Source of the DNA: Apoderus coryli
Lineage: Eukaryota > Arthropoda > Insecta > Coleoptera > Attelabidae
Length of the DNA: 64,000 bases
Assembly: GCA_911728435.2 (NCBI GenBank)
Contig: OU452198.1
Location: 1,860,001 to 1,924,000, forward strand
Reading direction: 5' to 3'
This document shows positions 1 through 11,808 of the stretch, piece by piece. Positions within the stretch are counted from its first letter, which is position 1. Each line of letters begins with the position of its first letter. Made by a program: the position numbers and the translations under genes. The notes beneath the pieces were generated by a model. It made no database searches, was not told the DNA's origin, and saw only the letters and a list, made by a program, of their open reading frames with translations.

Positions 1-355
1 TTATTCTATAAATTTTTGTCCAAAAGGGAGAAAAATATTACTTCCAGTGGCCTATTCTTGAAACCAAATCGTTTCTGGAAATCCGAAAGTGACACATGGT
101 TTGACAATATACCGGTAGGCAAGAACACAATTAATATGTGGACCAAATCATCCGCTCAAGCTATTGGTTTGGACACTAAGTGTAAAAAGATATCCAATCA
201 TTCGAACAGATCAACTGCAGTTAGCCATTTGGCAAATAAAGGAATTCCTGACCCGCAATTAAAATAAAAATAACAGGACATAGCAGCTCTAATTCAATTA
301 AACCATACTTGAATATTAACCAAGAACGCCATGGTGAAATAATCAACACCATGCG
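1..355 (+). pseudogene. Crypton-like tyrosine recombinase, C-terminal part (copy A)
   Basis: Carries the C-terminal catalytic half of a DUF3504/Crypton-type tyrosine recombinase, which would cut and rejoin DNA through a tyrosine. Visible: the segment with WFDNIPVGKNT, then the HxxR box in NHSNRSTAVSHLANKGIP. Two extra bases near 260 put a stop just after that box; in the other frame the next box (TGHSS) and the catalytic-tyrosine region (IKPYLNI) follow. The 5' part is cut off by the window edge. Homology to copy C (57.2-58.2 kb, minus strand) stops at about 355, so this copy is truncated or interrupted there. The family call rests on the motif order R..HxxR..H..Y read across the three copies. 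Inactive as it stands. Confidence 0.7.
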
Positions 356-954
356 AGTGTCTATGTTTCTTCTACGATATATCTTGTAATTATGTTTTCA
401 CCCTCGGCTAAAATGACAGGGCCTTATCGGCTCATTATCGGCTGAAATTTCATAGTTTGGTCCACTCGGTATATCATTTCCATCGTTTAATTTCAAAGAA
501 GAAAAGAATCGTACCATACCGCCAAAACTTCCCAAACATATTTCATAGCATATTACAATAACTTTGGAAGTAGCATGAAACTTTGCCAACTCCACACGAC
601 AACAACTGAGAGGCAAGTATTATTATTATGCACATTGTAGTAATACTCATACTGGATTCTGGACAATTTGTAATGCCTTGGTCTTAGCGCCCATGGTGCA
701 TGGAATGAGATTAGGTTGCATAAAATTATGTGGACCAGTTTCCAGTTTTGGACGACACAAAAGCACTTCTCATCATTAATTACTACGAATTGCACTGGGG
801 CTCGATGTTTGTTGTGTCTTGGCCGGAGACACCAGACAGGGGAGGTGTATATCAGTAGACGGGTGGAGATCGTTTGTATTTCCGTAACGACAACTACTGT
901 GACGGATGAATTTGGTGAAGATGCAACTAATGTGTCTTTGGTTTTGTTTTGCGT
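356..954. other. No recognisable gene
   Basis: About 600 bases between the Crypton-like tail and the mariner. Somewhat richer in GC than its surroundings. Long frames are open on both strands but none resembles a known protein, and no element ends are seen. Confidence 0.5.
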
Positions 955-956
955 TA

Positions 957-1288
957 TACAGGGTGGTCCAACGAAAAGTTTGCACCTAGCTTTTCTCTTT
1001 TTTTTGTAGTCGAATGCGAAAATGCTCGGACACGTCGATTTTGCTTTTGAGGGGGACACATTTTAAACATATTTTTCGATCTGCGCCTTTAACCCCCTAG
1101 CGGGGGTGAGTAACAACCCTAAAATTTTAAATGGAAAGAGGGGTCTAATGACATATCATTTGAAAGGACACAAAATTGTCTTTCTAATGATACCCTATTT
1201 GTCGAATTTTACTAAAACAGTTAATACGAAAACGACTTTAAAGACATTAAGCCGATAATTTTGGTATTAATGAGAAATACAAATAAGT
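957..1288 (+). repeat. Left terminal inverted repeat of the mariner
   Basis: 332 bases, reverse complement of 2705-3036. Includes a small C/G-run hairpin (CCCCCTAGCGGGGG) and a near-palindromic inner segment. Confidence 0.9.
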
Positions 1289-1527
1289 GTTAATAATTAC
1301 GACTGAAAACAACTACAATCATTTCTAAATTATTTACTTTGAAGAAAAACGGGATTTTAAAAACACTATCTTATTTATCAGAACTAAATTCCTCACTAAT
1401 CGTTTGCGTTTTTTGTTGAAATAAAAACTGCAGATACGTGTAGGAAAAGAATTTACACCGTTTATTTTAGTCTTTTCATTGATTCAGTTTGGTTGCTTCT
1501 CAAGTTATTTTACTTTTACCGTACAAA

Positions 1528-2590
1528 ATGATTTATTCCATTCTAGAACGAGTTGAAATTGTTAAACTTTATTTTCAAAATAATAGTAGTGCTAGACTTA
1601 CGGCTCGCTTATTTAATGAGAGACATCCCGATAAAAATGTGAATGATGTGTACGTTGGCAAGTTAGTTAAAAAGTTTGTAGATACCGGATCTGTCTGTAA
1701 TGTAAAACACCAGCCGCAGAAACCGATCAGAAATGAAGCTGTGGAAGTCGCTGTTTTAGGGCATGTTGAAATGGATCATAGTCAAAGTACCCGTCAACTA
1801 GCTGAAGCCTCAGGTGTCTCCCGTTCGTCCATAATACGAATTTTAAAAGCGTACAAATTTCATCCGTACAAAATCAAATTAGTACAGGAACTAAATGAGG
1901 ATGATCCTGATAGAAGGCTGCAATTTTGTGAAGCAATGAGCCAGCGTTTAATTGAAGATCCGCAATTATTATTTAACATTTGTTTTTCCGACGAATGCAC
2001 ATTTTATTTGAATGGAGCTGTAAATAGGCACAATTGCCGTTACTGGGATGACAGTAACCCACATTTATTCCGTGAGGTTCATACCCAGTATCCTCAAAAA
2101 ATAAACGTCTGGTGTGGCATATTAGGAAATCATATTATAGGACCACTTTTTATTCCTGGAAATTTAACTGGTGAAGTGTACCTAAACATGCTTGAAGACA
2201 CAATTGATCCTTTAATAACACAAATAATAGAAGATGACCAAAATCATACTGCTGATCGGCTTTATTTCCAGCAAGATGGAGCACCTCCGCACTATGTGGC
2301 TCCTGTAAGACAGTTCTTAGATGACCGGTTCCCTGGACGGTGGATTGGAAGGACGGGCCCAATTGAATTTATTGGATTTATCGCCTTTAGACTTTTTTCT
2401 TTGGGGGCACTTAAAAAATAAATGTTTTGCCACGAAGCCCGAGTCCATAGAAGATCTTCGCCAGCGCATTACAGAAGAGTGCAGAAACATAACACCTGAT
2501 ATGCTACAAAATGTTAGAAATAGATTTGAACAAAATCTGTATTATTGTATGGAATCAAATGGGTCACATTTTCAACATTTGTTAATGTAA
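1528..2590 (+). pseudogene. Mariner transposase (DD41D type), frameshifted
   Basis: Would bind the element ends and move the element by cut and paste. Residues from MIYSILERVEIV onward form the DUF4817-like helix-turn-helix (FNERHPDKN..TGSV), a second helix-turn-helix follows (TRQLAEASGVSRSSIIRIL), then the catalytic core: first Asp in FSDECTF, second in QQDGAPPHY, third in SPLDFFLWGHLK. The first 298 codons or so are open; a small deletion near 2360-2385 loses the usual WPPRSPD stretch and shifts the frame, and the last part (LDLSPLDFFLW.. to LLM) continues in another frame to 2590. An ATG 39 bases upstream is in frame, but conservation begins at 1528. The spacing of 41 residues is inferred from intact relatives, since here it is shortened. 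No introns. Confidence 0.85.
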
Positions 2591-2704
2591 CGTTTTAATA
2601 AATCAATTTAACAGCTTGTTTACTTTTTTTACAAAGCAATGTTAAAACTAACAAACATTGGAATGTACTAACGATTGCAGGTGTTTTCACTCGCAATAAT
2701 TAAA

Positions 2705-3036
2705 ACTTATTTGTATTTCTCATTAATACCAAAATTATCGGCTTAATGTCTTTAAAGTCGTTTTCGTATTAACTGTTTTAGTAAAATTCGACAAATAGGG
2801 TATCATTAGAAAGACAATTTTGTGTCCTTTCAAATGATATGTCATTAGACCCCTCTTTCCATTTAAAATTTTAGGGTTGTTACTCACCCCCGCTAGGGGG
2901 TTAAAGGCGCAGATCGAAAAATATGTTTAAAATGTGTCCCCCTCAAAAGCAAAATCGACGTGTCCGAGCATTTTCGCATTCGACTACAAAAAAAAGAGAA
3001 AAGCTAGGTGCAAACTTTTCGTTGGACCACCCTGTA
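2705..3036 (-). repeat. Right terminal inverted repeat of the mariner
   Basis: Mirror of 957-1288; ends in CCACCCTGTA followed by TA. Just downstream, at about 3079, a CAGTGGCGGCTTGTC sequence resembles a hAT-type end. Confidence 0.9.
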
Positions 3037-3214
3037 TACGGCGTGGTACACAATTGGTGGTATGCCTACCTTAGATGCAGTGGCGGCTTGTCCTATGAAG
3101 CAAGTGAAGCAAATAATCAGTAAAATTAATAATATTTAAGTATTTAATTTTATTTTATTGTGTAATTATTTTTCTCCATAAATAATTTAAACTATAAATT
3201 AATGTATACTTAGT

Positions 3215-4265
3215 TTGCAACCTGCTTTACCGTTTGATGCAGTCGATTTTTTAAAGGGTGTGCAAAGTCCCAGCGCTAGCTTTTTTCTTACTCCAGTCAC
3301 AGAGCATGAGGTTTATTCAGTTATAAATAGTATTAAATCGTCAACTGCAAATGACGTGTATGACTTGAATTCTGTTTTGATTAAAAATTCTGTGGATATC
3401 CTTGTTGTGCCTATGACCAATTTGGCAAACTTATGTTTTACTACCGGTACTTTTCCCGAAAGATTTAAACTAAGTAGAATAACGCTTGTGTCCAAGAAGG
3501 GCGATTGCTCGGGTAATTACAGACCAATATCAATTACTGTAATCTTCTCTAAAGTCATTGAGGTACTCCTGAAAAATAGCCTAATAGAATATTTTGAAGA
3601 ACATGACCTGTTTGACTCTGCTCAGTTTGGTTTTCGATCCGGACGGAGCACGGTCAAAGCAGTGTCGGATATTGTGGCACGCATAGTTGATGCCTTTGAG
3701 CGGGGGGAGCACGCATCGTTGATGGTGTGTGACCTTGCCAAGGCGTTCGACTGTGTCTCGCATACTATTCTTTTGGAAAAGTTGCATTTTTACGGTGTGA
3801 GAGGTGTTCCTTGGAATCTTATAAACTCCTACCTCACTCGTAGACAACAGTGTGTTAAAGTGGGAAATATTGAGTCCATCGAGGTTGACGTCAAGCACGG
3901 TGTGCCCCAGGGGTCGGTACTGGGTCCCCTGTTTTTCGTAATATACATAAACGATATATGTTCTTACATGAACGACAACTGTCGCTGTGTATTGTTTGCT
4001 GATGACACGTCCTTTTTAAGCACATCGGGTGTGTTTGAGAATCTCAACATTTTGTCTCGGGATGTCCTGGAAGCAGCCGAAATCTGGTTCTCAACAAATA
4101 ATTTACAATTAAATTGCAACAAAACTAAACAAATTTGTTTTTCTAGTAACCCTAAATTTGCTAGTAACGACTCTTGCAAAATACTTGGGATTGTTGTTGA
4201 TGGCGGTTTGAATTGGGCTGAACACGTGAGTCGAGGGGCAAGTTACGTCATTACTAGCACTCTTT
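3215..4265 (+). pseudogene. Non-LTR retrotransposon reverse transcriptase (jockey/CR1 group), truncated
   Basis: Central part of a retrotransposon ORF2 that would copy element RNA into DNA. In order: finger region with NYRPISI, palm motif A in VCDLAKAFDCVSH, motif B in HGVPQGSVLGPLFF, the catalytic FADDT box, and the start of the thumb with ILGIVVDGGLNWAEHV. The frame is open for about 350 codons. The endonuclease and the first part of the reverse transcriptase are missing at the 5' side, and at about 4266 the sequence passes directly into a pogo transposase C-terminus, so the 3' end was lost too. Clade placement is from motif style only. Confidence 0.85.
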
Positions 4266-4267
4266 AT

Positions 4268-4654
4268 AAGGACGACCTTGAAACTAGCTTAAAGGAAAAG
4301 GAAAGAAAGGAGTCGTTAAAAAATTAAAAAGGTGTTAAGAGCTTAAAGGCTTAAGCCAGTGTAAAACAAAGAGCACAGGTAAAGCTACAATAAAAAAGTT
4401 TAAAACAGTGAAAAAGCACACTTTGGTTGATGATTCATCCAGAGATTCCGGCGATCATCCTGTATTTGATGACGATTCTGACATGGACGCCAATGATGTG
4501 GATGTAGAGTGTTTCTTTTGTAATGGTCTATTTTCGGAGGATGTCAGAGGAGAACAATAGATCAGATGTAGAAAATGCTCCCGATGGGTGCACGAGGAGT
4601 GTGCTAATAGTGATAAAAAGAAAGAATACATTTGCGACATTTGTTTGAAGTAAA
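4268..4654 (+). pseudogene. Pogo-type transposase C-terminus with zinc finger
   Basis: A Lys/Glu-rich segment (EKERKESLKN), a Lys-rich stretch, an acidic Ser/Asp stretch, and a C-terminal PHD-like cysteine/histidine module: CFFC, CRKCSRWVHEEC, CDIC. This tail is typical of insect pogo/Tigger DDE transposases. Stops interrupt it: one at about 4326, others in the Lys-rich part, and a TAG inside the finger where relatives usually have Trp. It is fused upstream to a reverse transcriptase fragment and lies 260 bases before a second pogo element that has the opposite, N-terminal part of such a protein; the two may be remains of one family. Confidence 0.65.
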
Positions 4655-4912
4655 ACTTTTTTTTGTGAGCCATGTATTTTTATATCCGAAATTAGGAACC
4701 GGCTCACCCGAAATTAGGATACCATTTTTTAAAACATAAAAAATTCAAATTTTCGGTTTTTAGTTTTTAGTGTGTTAATCTTTAAGAATAAAAATTGTGT
4801 TGCTATATATTTTGTTTTTCTATACCCTATAGAGTTACAAGACTTAAATACTAACTTAAAATATAGGTTCGTTTTCGAAAAAAAAAAAAATAAAAATAAA
4901 AAGCTATACCTA

Positions 4913-6551
4913 TAACGGGGCTATTTTAGAACCGCGGGGTTATTTTGGGAATCGTGCTCTTTAGTTAAATATGGCACCCGTGTGCAACATAAAGTGAATT
5001 GTGGCAACCTCGTAGGTCTTGTATCGTTCACTGGACCGGTACGACTAATTTGGCGCGTAAACAGGCGTTATTAGCCTCTTGTGTGTCTTCGTGAGAGGGT
5101 GTGCATAAACGGGTAAGAAGGTAAGCGTTTTTCATAAGCGTCAAACTTTTATATGTGGAAGCTTTTGCTATTGTAGTAGAGATATAGTTAATAATTAAAT
5201 TAAAAGTATGCACTATGGCCGCTATCATTGCCAATTTCATTAGTTTTGCTTAAACAGAAACAAACTTATAAGGCTTTTTCGAACAGGGGGCTATTTTGTA
5301 CGAAATTGTACAAAATAGCCCCGCTGTCCAAAATATCCCCGACTCTCTGAAAATGTGTACATTTTAGGCATCTACCTCTTATCGTAACGCAATGGTTCGC
5401 AATTATAAAAGAACATTGGGTCACAGTAGACATGGAAATTATTTTATGCCGTACAATAGCTACACTGAGGAAAATTTACAAAATGCCATACACTCATATC
5501 AAAGCCAACAAATGACTTTAAGTGCTGCGTCAAAAAAATATGGGATACCGAAATCCACACTTGCACTAAAAGCGAAACGTAGAAGCACCTACAAACAAGC
5601 AGGCAGACCTCATATTTTATCTGAAGGAGAAGAGAGAGTTATAATTGACCACCTCAATTTAGTCGATTCCTGCGGCTTTCCCTTTGATACCTACGACCTC
5701 AGATTGTTAGGAAAAAATTATCTGGATAAGAAAGACGACTGAGAAATAATTTTCAGGGTCCAGATTGGACCAGCGCTTTTTTGAAAAGATATAAACATAC
5801 CTCTCGGCAAACATTTCAACCAAAAGAGCAAAGACTACAGCCAGTAAATTGGACGATTTTTTTAACAATGCTAGAGAAATATTGCGTAATACTGACCCTT
5901 GGCTAATGATAAATTTCGACGAAACCAACCTGACAGACAATTCTGGTGCAAAAAAGTTTATTTTTAAACGAGGCAGTAAATATCCTGAACGGGTAGTCAA
6001 TTCCACCAAAGCTGCCGTCAGTTTAATGTACTCAGGAACGGCTGATGGACAGCTCCTGCCCGTGTATGTAGTGTATAAGGCTGAAAATATGTGGAACACG
6101 TGGACTGTCTAGTCTGTCTAGTTCTTATGTTCTGTTCTTATCAGTTTCAGAAAGTATGTTTTATTGTTTTGTTAAGATGTTGTGTTATACTTGGTAAAAG
6201 AAAATACATACCTTACAATATTATAATGTTTTTAACAAAAAAGTGTGTATTTTTGCTACTGAACCTTTTTTAAAAACATTTTTGGTGTCCATAAAAACCT
6301 CCATGAAGAGGAGATTTAGTTTGCTAATGAAATAACCCGTTGTCCAAAATAACCCCGACCCACGGGGTTATTGTGGACACCCTTTTAAAAAAATGTATTT
6401 GTGCCCGCGCAATGTAGAGGGTCTGTCTTTCCTACGCATAATGTAGCTTTCATAGGGCACTATCCAAACCGCAAATAATTCAAAATATTCTTGCGACCAG
6501 TTTTAAGGTATAAGTGAAACACTATGAAAAATTTCCAAAATAACCCCGTTA
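4913..6551 (+). mobile_element. Internally deleted pogo/Tigger-like element
   Basis: Bounded by 19-bp inverted repeats (TAACGGGGCTATTTTAGAA, with two mismatches to the right end) and TA on each side (4911-4912, 6552-6553). Subterminal copies of a CCAAAATAACCCCG-type motif lie near 4930, 5315, 6340 and 6535, partly inverted, a layout expected of transposase binding sites. The transposase inside lacks most of its catalytic core. Confidence 0.7.
5392..6105 (+). pseudogene. Pogo transposase N-terminal half
   Basis: Begins with a psq/CENP-B type helix-turn-helix (LSAASKKYGIPKSTLALK) at residues 40-60 of the first frame, followed by a second DNA-binding segment (DWTSAFLKRYKH) in a shifted frame near 5765-5800, then the start of the DDE_1 catalytic domain with the first Asp in MINFDETNLTD and the conserved LPVYVVYKAENMWNTW. 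At least two frame changes occur (about 5742 and 5845). After 6105 homology stops; the remaining two thirds of the catalytic domain are deleted. Non-functional. Confidence 0.75.
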
Positions 6552-6553
6552 TA

Positions 6554-7514
6554 CGGTACGAAATTAGGTGACTTTCCTCTAACTTGATTGACAGTCTCAT
6601 AAAATGTGTTTTATTTAGTATCATTATGAAGTAGGTAATTATATTCTAGATACTAATTACACTTTTTAAAGAAAACAATAAGTACTTAGGTGAGGTACCT
6701 ACTTATAAACATAACCTATATTTTATGCAGTTCTTCCCTTTTTCTTGAAAATATTCATTTAGCCACATAGGTAGGCTCTTAAACTCGAGTGGACAGGACA
6801 GCCCATGTGTTGAAAATACGAAGATAATATTAGTTCGTAAGGAAAATATCCCAATATGAATCCTGATTCAACAAACTATGACACAACAGCACCAAAATGA
6901 TACGAAATCGCACATCAAATTTAATTTATTTATGCCGAAAGTTCAGATGACGAGTCGTTCTAGGTGGCAATTGTTAAAATGAAAGAACTGTATATACGAG
7001 TACAACTATGTACAATAATTATTGTACAAATTTATTCAGTCTAATACGGGATTCAGAACGGGCTACATGGAATAATTAAATTAAGTTTGTTTTTGGAGGG
7101 TAGAACTGACTAAATTACGCAAGAGTTATTGTGCATAATTGGTCGAAAGAGAATAACGGTTCGTAGGAAAATTTCTGCAAAAAAAAAATAAATAAATACA
7201 ATGGATGAGAATGTTAGTCTGTTACGAATTACTTGAGTCTGTGCAGCGAGAAAAAATTTCGTTGGTTTCATTAAAAGATTCAAATATTTTAAACTAAATA
7301 TTTTGTATTTTGAATGTTTTATGTGTTATTTTGCTAAACTCGTGTTCAGGGGCGTAGTGATGCCGTTACGGGCCTGCGTTCCAAGGAATTTGGAAATGGA
7401 CTTAGTCTTTATACTGGTGTACCTTAAAACAAAAAAATTAGAAAATAATTCTTAATTGTGAAAAAATCTACTAAGAGAAAATATCTATATAAAAAACCCA
7501 ACTAGCATCCATAA
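6554..7514. other. No gene; scattered element ends
   Basis: Contains a perfect 20-base palindrome (TGTACAATAATTATTGTACA) at 7009-7028 and, just before it, TTAAAATGAAAGAACTGTATA at about 6974-6994, an end sequence shared with mariner remnants at 34.9, 48.9 and 50.5 kb. Otherwise AT-rich without coding signal. Confidence 0.5.
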
Positions 7515-7761
7515 TACCACTGGCGTGATGTCTTGTTACATGTTCATGTAAAATGGTAAAACCACTACCATCTGATATCTAAACAATGTCAGCTAGCTCG
7601 TGCATCTTCAATTTGCGATCGTTCATAACCAATTTGTGATTTTGTTTGACGTTTTCTGTAAGAACAGCCTGATTTGGGCGGCCACTGCGTTTGTGCTGGT
7701 ACGGCCAAGTTCGAATCATGTTTATGAAGCCATTGTTTGGTTTCCACTGTATTTTTTTCAC
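7515..7761 (-). pseudogene. Mariner transposase helix-turn-helix fragment
   Basis: Reads SGRPNQAVLTENVKQNHKLV, NDRKLKMHELADIV, a stop, then ISDGSGFTILHEHV. This is the linker between the two N-terminal helix-turn-helix domains of a DD34D mariner (SETMAR-like) transposase and the second helix. The catalytic domain is absent and the 3' part degrades after the HEH segment. A similar but different mariner fragment is at 55.2 kb. Confidence 0.65.
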
Positions 7762-8990
7762 GAATGAAAAGTCAGATTGCTGTCAAATTTATACACGTAT
7801 CGTTTGAAGATAAGTACTAAATAAAAATCATATGGAAAAAATTCTAGTAACGCCATGAATGGACTAATAAATTCGCGATTAATCATCAATGACAATGGCT
7901 GTTCACGTTTTCAGAATTCCTGCGTTTTTTAATACCCTAGCTGCTTTCTGTTGTTCGGTTAACAGATACAATAACATTTTTGAATTCACGTGTTTGCCGT
8001 CTTCACATCATCGGTATTTTTCCGAGTGATTGCTGCTTTTTGTGTAACGAGCTTTGGTTCGTCTCTACGGCTCATCCGATTACCTTACAATGCTTCATTG
8101 TCGAAAATAGAAACCAGCTCGGCAGAGCATTCATGTTGCGGTAATAATTGTCATGGAAAGCAAATTTATCGGATTCATCAACGAAAGTGTTTTAACCAAA
8201 GTTAAAAAAATTTACCATGTCCAATCATCAAATCAAAATTTTTGTACCCTGACTAGACTACAGTTCTCGTGACATCACTTAGTCCGGAAACAAAAAAAAT
8301 CTATAAAGAAATCAATTGTTGATTATTAGCGAACCAAAACAAGGCCGCAAATCAGTTAACCAGGCAAATCCAGACAGTCTATCACCCATACGAAAATCCA
8401 GTTATATTTTAATTAACGTATTGGCATAGCCTGCCAATTATTGTTATTATAGGGTTGGTGAATAGCAATGGCTCAGCTCAATACACATCATACGGGTATA
8501 CTCGGATATTTTGTGGATTTGGTTGAACAATTATTTGTTCTGGCATGAACGATCCTACCTACAGGGTGTGTCCGCAAAAGCCTCCTTGAGGAGTTAGTTT
8601 AATTGACTCTTTTGTAATTTGTTGAGAACCGTTAATAATAAATTAGCGAAATTTTGTCTACATGAATGTTTTTTTATAAGAAAAAATATTCTAATTTTTG
8701 TATTTTTTTCTTTGGGTTTGTTTCTCGAAACAATTTTTTTTTTAATTTTTAGCGCTTGTCCAATTTTCTTGTTTTCTTCTTTACAACGTTTTGACGTTGG
8801 TTTTTGGTCTTCTTCAAAAGTTGCAAAGAACTAGCACGCGAGCGACTCACTTGAGTCATCAACAGCAGTGTAAACTGAACACAGACGCATACACCAAATA
8901 CTCTTAAAATATAATAAAGCTATCTTAAAAATATCCTGTTCTTTTTGCCGTTATAACTATCAAAAAAATAATATTACATTTTTTTAAAAA
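7762..8990. other. No recognisable gene
   Basis: AT-rich. A TACAGGGTGTGTCC element end occurs near 8562. Open frames here are short and composed of AT-rich low-complexity codons. Confidence 0.45.
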
Positions 8991-8999
8991 GTACCCAAC

Positions 9000-9760
9000 C
9001 AAAACAACACAAGAACAAAAAAAAACAGAAGAAAGAAAAATAAAATAAATAAATAAATAAATGTTGCATGTCAGCAAAAAAGTTTCTATTTTTAGATTTT
9101 ATCCATATCATTGATTGAAGTTTGAATTTCTTAAAATTATTTTCAATTGCTGTATCGACTGTCATAATATTCATTAGTTTTGGTCCCAGGTATGTTACAT
9201 ATCTTTGTCTAATTGTCCTTGTCATTTTCGGTACTTTGAGCTGTCCTTGCGTCTTTTGTCTTGTCTTATACACATGATACATATTATTGCTCATATCTTT
9301 TCTATTCTTGTGTTGATATAAAAGAGCACAATGACAATACAGCCACCTAATGTCAAGAAGGCCACACTCTTCGAAAAGCTGGTCACTTGGGGATGTCGGT
9401 GGCTTTTTAAAAATTGTCTTTATAATTCTCTTTTAAGTACTGTTCACGAATCTTAAGTGATTGTCCCTTATTCCTCCCGAAATCAATAGAACGTATCTCA
9501 AGATAGACTCAACTAGCGCCTTATATACTGAATATTTAACACTTGAGACAATTTTTTGAAGTTAAACATTAAGCCACGCATTTTTTTAATAACTGACTTG
9601 GTTTGATGATCCCAACTTAGATGACAATCTAAGTAAAATCACAGATACTTAAATTTTTGCACACCGGATATTTCGTTAACATCACTGTTTGTTGAAATAT
9701 TTAATTTGTTATAATTAGGCAAATTTCATTTTTGTGACGCCAATGGTAAAAAATATTTTT
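9000..9760 (-). pseudogene. Non-LTR reverse transcriptase C-terminal tail
   Basis: Translating the minus strand with two frame changes gives the thumb and C-terminal region of a jockey-like ORF2: ISGVQKFKYL*FYLDCHLSW, then KSVIKKMRGLMFNFKKL, LVESILRYVLLISGGI, LFEECGLLDIRWLYCHCALL and finally YKTRQKTQGQLKVPK. These match the usual order (LG..D..L.W..H, then the s.L.Y..  segment, then the TR..  segment). A run of AAAT units at about 9041-9062 is the element's 3' tail on this strand. Stops and frameshifts make it inactive; the catalytic palm is missing. Confidence 0.65.
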
Positions 9761-9971
9761 GGTGAAGTAGAGGAATTTTTTCGTAAAAAAAAAAGATTTT
9801 AGTTTATGAAATGCAATTTTAAAAATGTAATTTTATATTGTTATCTTTGAAAAGTGGTTCAAGAACAAAAAAAAAAAAAGAAATAAAAAATATATTTTAG
9901 ACCGAACGGTCAATTTTGTCCAAGGGCGTACACACGGGAGAAGCAATGAGGTTTATTTACCCTATTGTTTA

Positions 9972-11808
9972 ACTCTCCATATCATATAGTATGTAATTTA
10001 TTATGTACCTGGAGGCTATTTGTTTTATGATTTTTTTTATATTATCGAAAATACCTACGTGTTTAAAAAAATGTCTGTCTGTATCGCGTGTTTTCCAAAT
10101 TATTTCTCAAAAATGTTCAAATATTCTATATTTTTAGATTTGTCAAAAAAAGTTTTTGAACATCACTGGCGTAGATAGATAACATACTGCGGGTTCCAGC
10201 TCATTATTTATATATTTTGCCACTATTTAAAATTCTGAGTAGTATGTTTTTAAACTTTTTCTACCTTGGAAACATGCGGCAAAAATTTAAACTTTAATGT
10301 ATCAATGTCATATAAATTTGAAAATTACAACGCGAATTTTTTTTTATATACTGAAACTTTGTCACCCTGTATATCGGACAAGGAGCCGTAAAATGGAAAA
10401 TGACATAAGCAACGTGAATTATTCATTTATCTCAAAGAAATAGTAGGCTAATGGATTGACTCATTTATTGGGACACCCTATATAAACTTATTCGATCCTA
10501 AAAAATGTCACATATTTTCTTCAAACTTACCTGGCTAATTATATACAGTGTTGATATAAGATACACTACAAAATGCAGCATAAAAATCTTTTTTACATAG
10601 GTGTTCATAAATAGTAGGAAAAGGGTCAAAAAATTAAGCTATAAAAATGATATACTTAGCCTTTTAAGTAGTTGAATTGGTGTTAAAATACACGACAAAA
10701 AATTTATAAACCATAGGCGTCCGCGAAAAAAAGAAATTGCATTTGATTTTGATTTTTTCTTGTTGGTATTTCAAATTGTTTTTGAAAAGTAAATCCCTAA
10801 ACTATACAGCGTTTTTCAAGAAGTCCGCATCATATGCTGGTATTTTTTTATTATTAATATTAAATAAAATTTGAATGGTTTCTGTTAAAATCTGGCATTA
10901 TTTAGGGGAATATCAAAAAAAATTGCGTTGCAACAGTGTATTTGGATTAACTTTTTTAAATAAGTTTTTTGAAACTCCCGTAAACAATGGCATTTTTGCC
11001 ATATTTTTGAAAAAAAAAAGTGAATTTTGACAGATAACCATATTCAAATTTTATTTAAATTTAACAACAAAAAAATTTCCCTTTGATGCGGACTTTTTGA
11101 ACAACGCTGGTACTATATGTTTTAATAACATAAGGTCAAAGGTCAAAGGTATTTTTTGGGTTGTTTTAGATGTAAATATTGATTTGATTTTAAAAAATGT
11201 CTGTCATTCTGTCGGCTTGCCAATCTGTATACACGATAACTAAAAAACAACTCAACGAAATTTAACCAAATTTGCTTCAAAAATACTATTGTATATGGCA
11301 AGGAACTCAATAGATTTTGAGACTCCTAGGGCGTAGCTTAGGGGTATAAAAAAGGGTCAAAACTAGAAAAAATTAAATATTTACTAAAATAAATGCAAAA
11401 ATGACGTTATTTTCTTTTTGTTAATAGATTATGGCATAGAAAAGACTGCGCTGTATAATTTATGTGTACAGGGTATGCGAATTTGATTTGTAAAAGGAAC
11501 TGAAATCTAACTATGTGTAAATAAAATTAAAGAAGAATTACATTAAATTCCAGTATAGAATTCCTCACTAATAACATCCGAGAAAAAAAATTGAGACTCA
11601 TAGGGCGTAGGCGAAGGGTATAAAAGGAGGGTCAAAACTTAAAAAAAAAATCATATGTATTGAACTAAACGAAATTAAGCAATTTTTGATTTGCCAAAAG
11701 CTCTTGGCCTAAAAAAGACTCCGATGAACAAATAATATGTATTATTATGTCCGTTAATAATTTGCAAAAATAAACTGGTGCCCTTGAGGCACGATCAGCT
11801 CTCCATAC
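9972..11808 (+). repeat. Unclassified interspersed repeat, locus 1
   Basis: Begins ACTCTCCATATCATATA and ends near a GGCACGATCAGCTCTCCATA segment that is the reverse complement of the end of locus 2 (23.3-25.2 kb). Inside are recurring phrases such as CATAGGCGTCCG, ACGACAAAAAATT and GGGTCAAAA, shared with 23.3-25.2 kb and 36.5-37.3 kb. No protein is encoded. A hAT-like MITE sits inside it. Confidence 0.6.
10807..11109 (+). mobile_element. hAT-like MITE
   Basis: A 303-bp element with inverted repeats of roughly 90 bases starting CAGCGTTTTTCAAGAAGTCC. The flanking octamers AAACTATA and GTACTATA agree at six of eight positions, in keeping with an aged 8-bp hAT target duplication. Non-coding; inserted within the repeat of locus 1. 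Confidence 0.65.

Larger units (their letters stand above)
957..3036 (+). mobile_element. DD41D-type mariner element with 332-bp inverted repeats
   Basis: A complete Tc1/mariner-superfamily element of 2080 bp. Both ends start TACAGGGTGGTCC and are flanked by the dinucleotide TA (955-956 and 3037-3038), the target duplication expected for this superfamily. The inverted repeats run 957-1288 and 2705-3036; they have the same length and I saw no difference between them by eye. Between them lies one transposase gene broken by a frameshift. Such long, identical arms suggest recent insertion or gene conversion, although the gene is dead. The 5'-flanking and 3'-flanking sequence join cleanly across the TA. 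Confidence 0.9.

Noticed and set aside
553..1059. 168-codon open frame on the minus strand
   Set aside because: It overlaps the left end of the mariner, has no recognisable domain and contains low-complexity stretches; long frames are also open on the other strand here.
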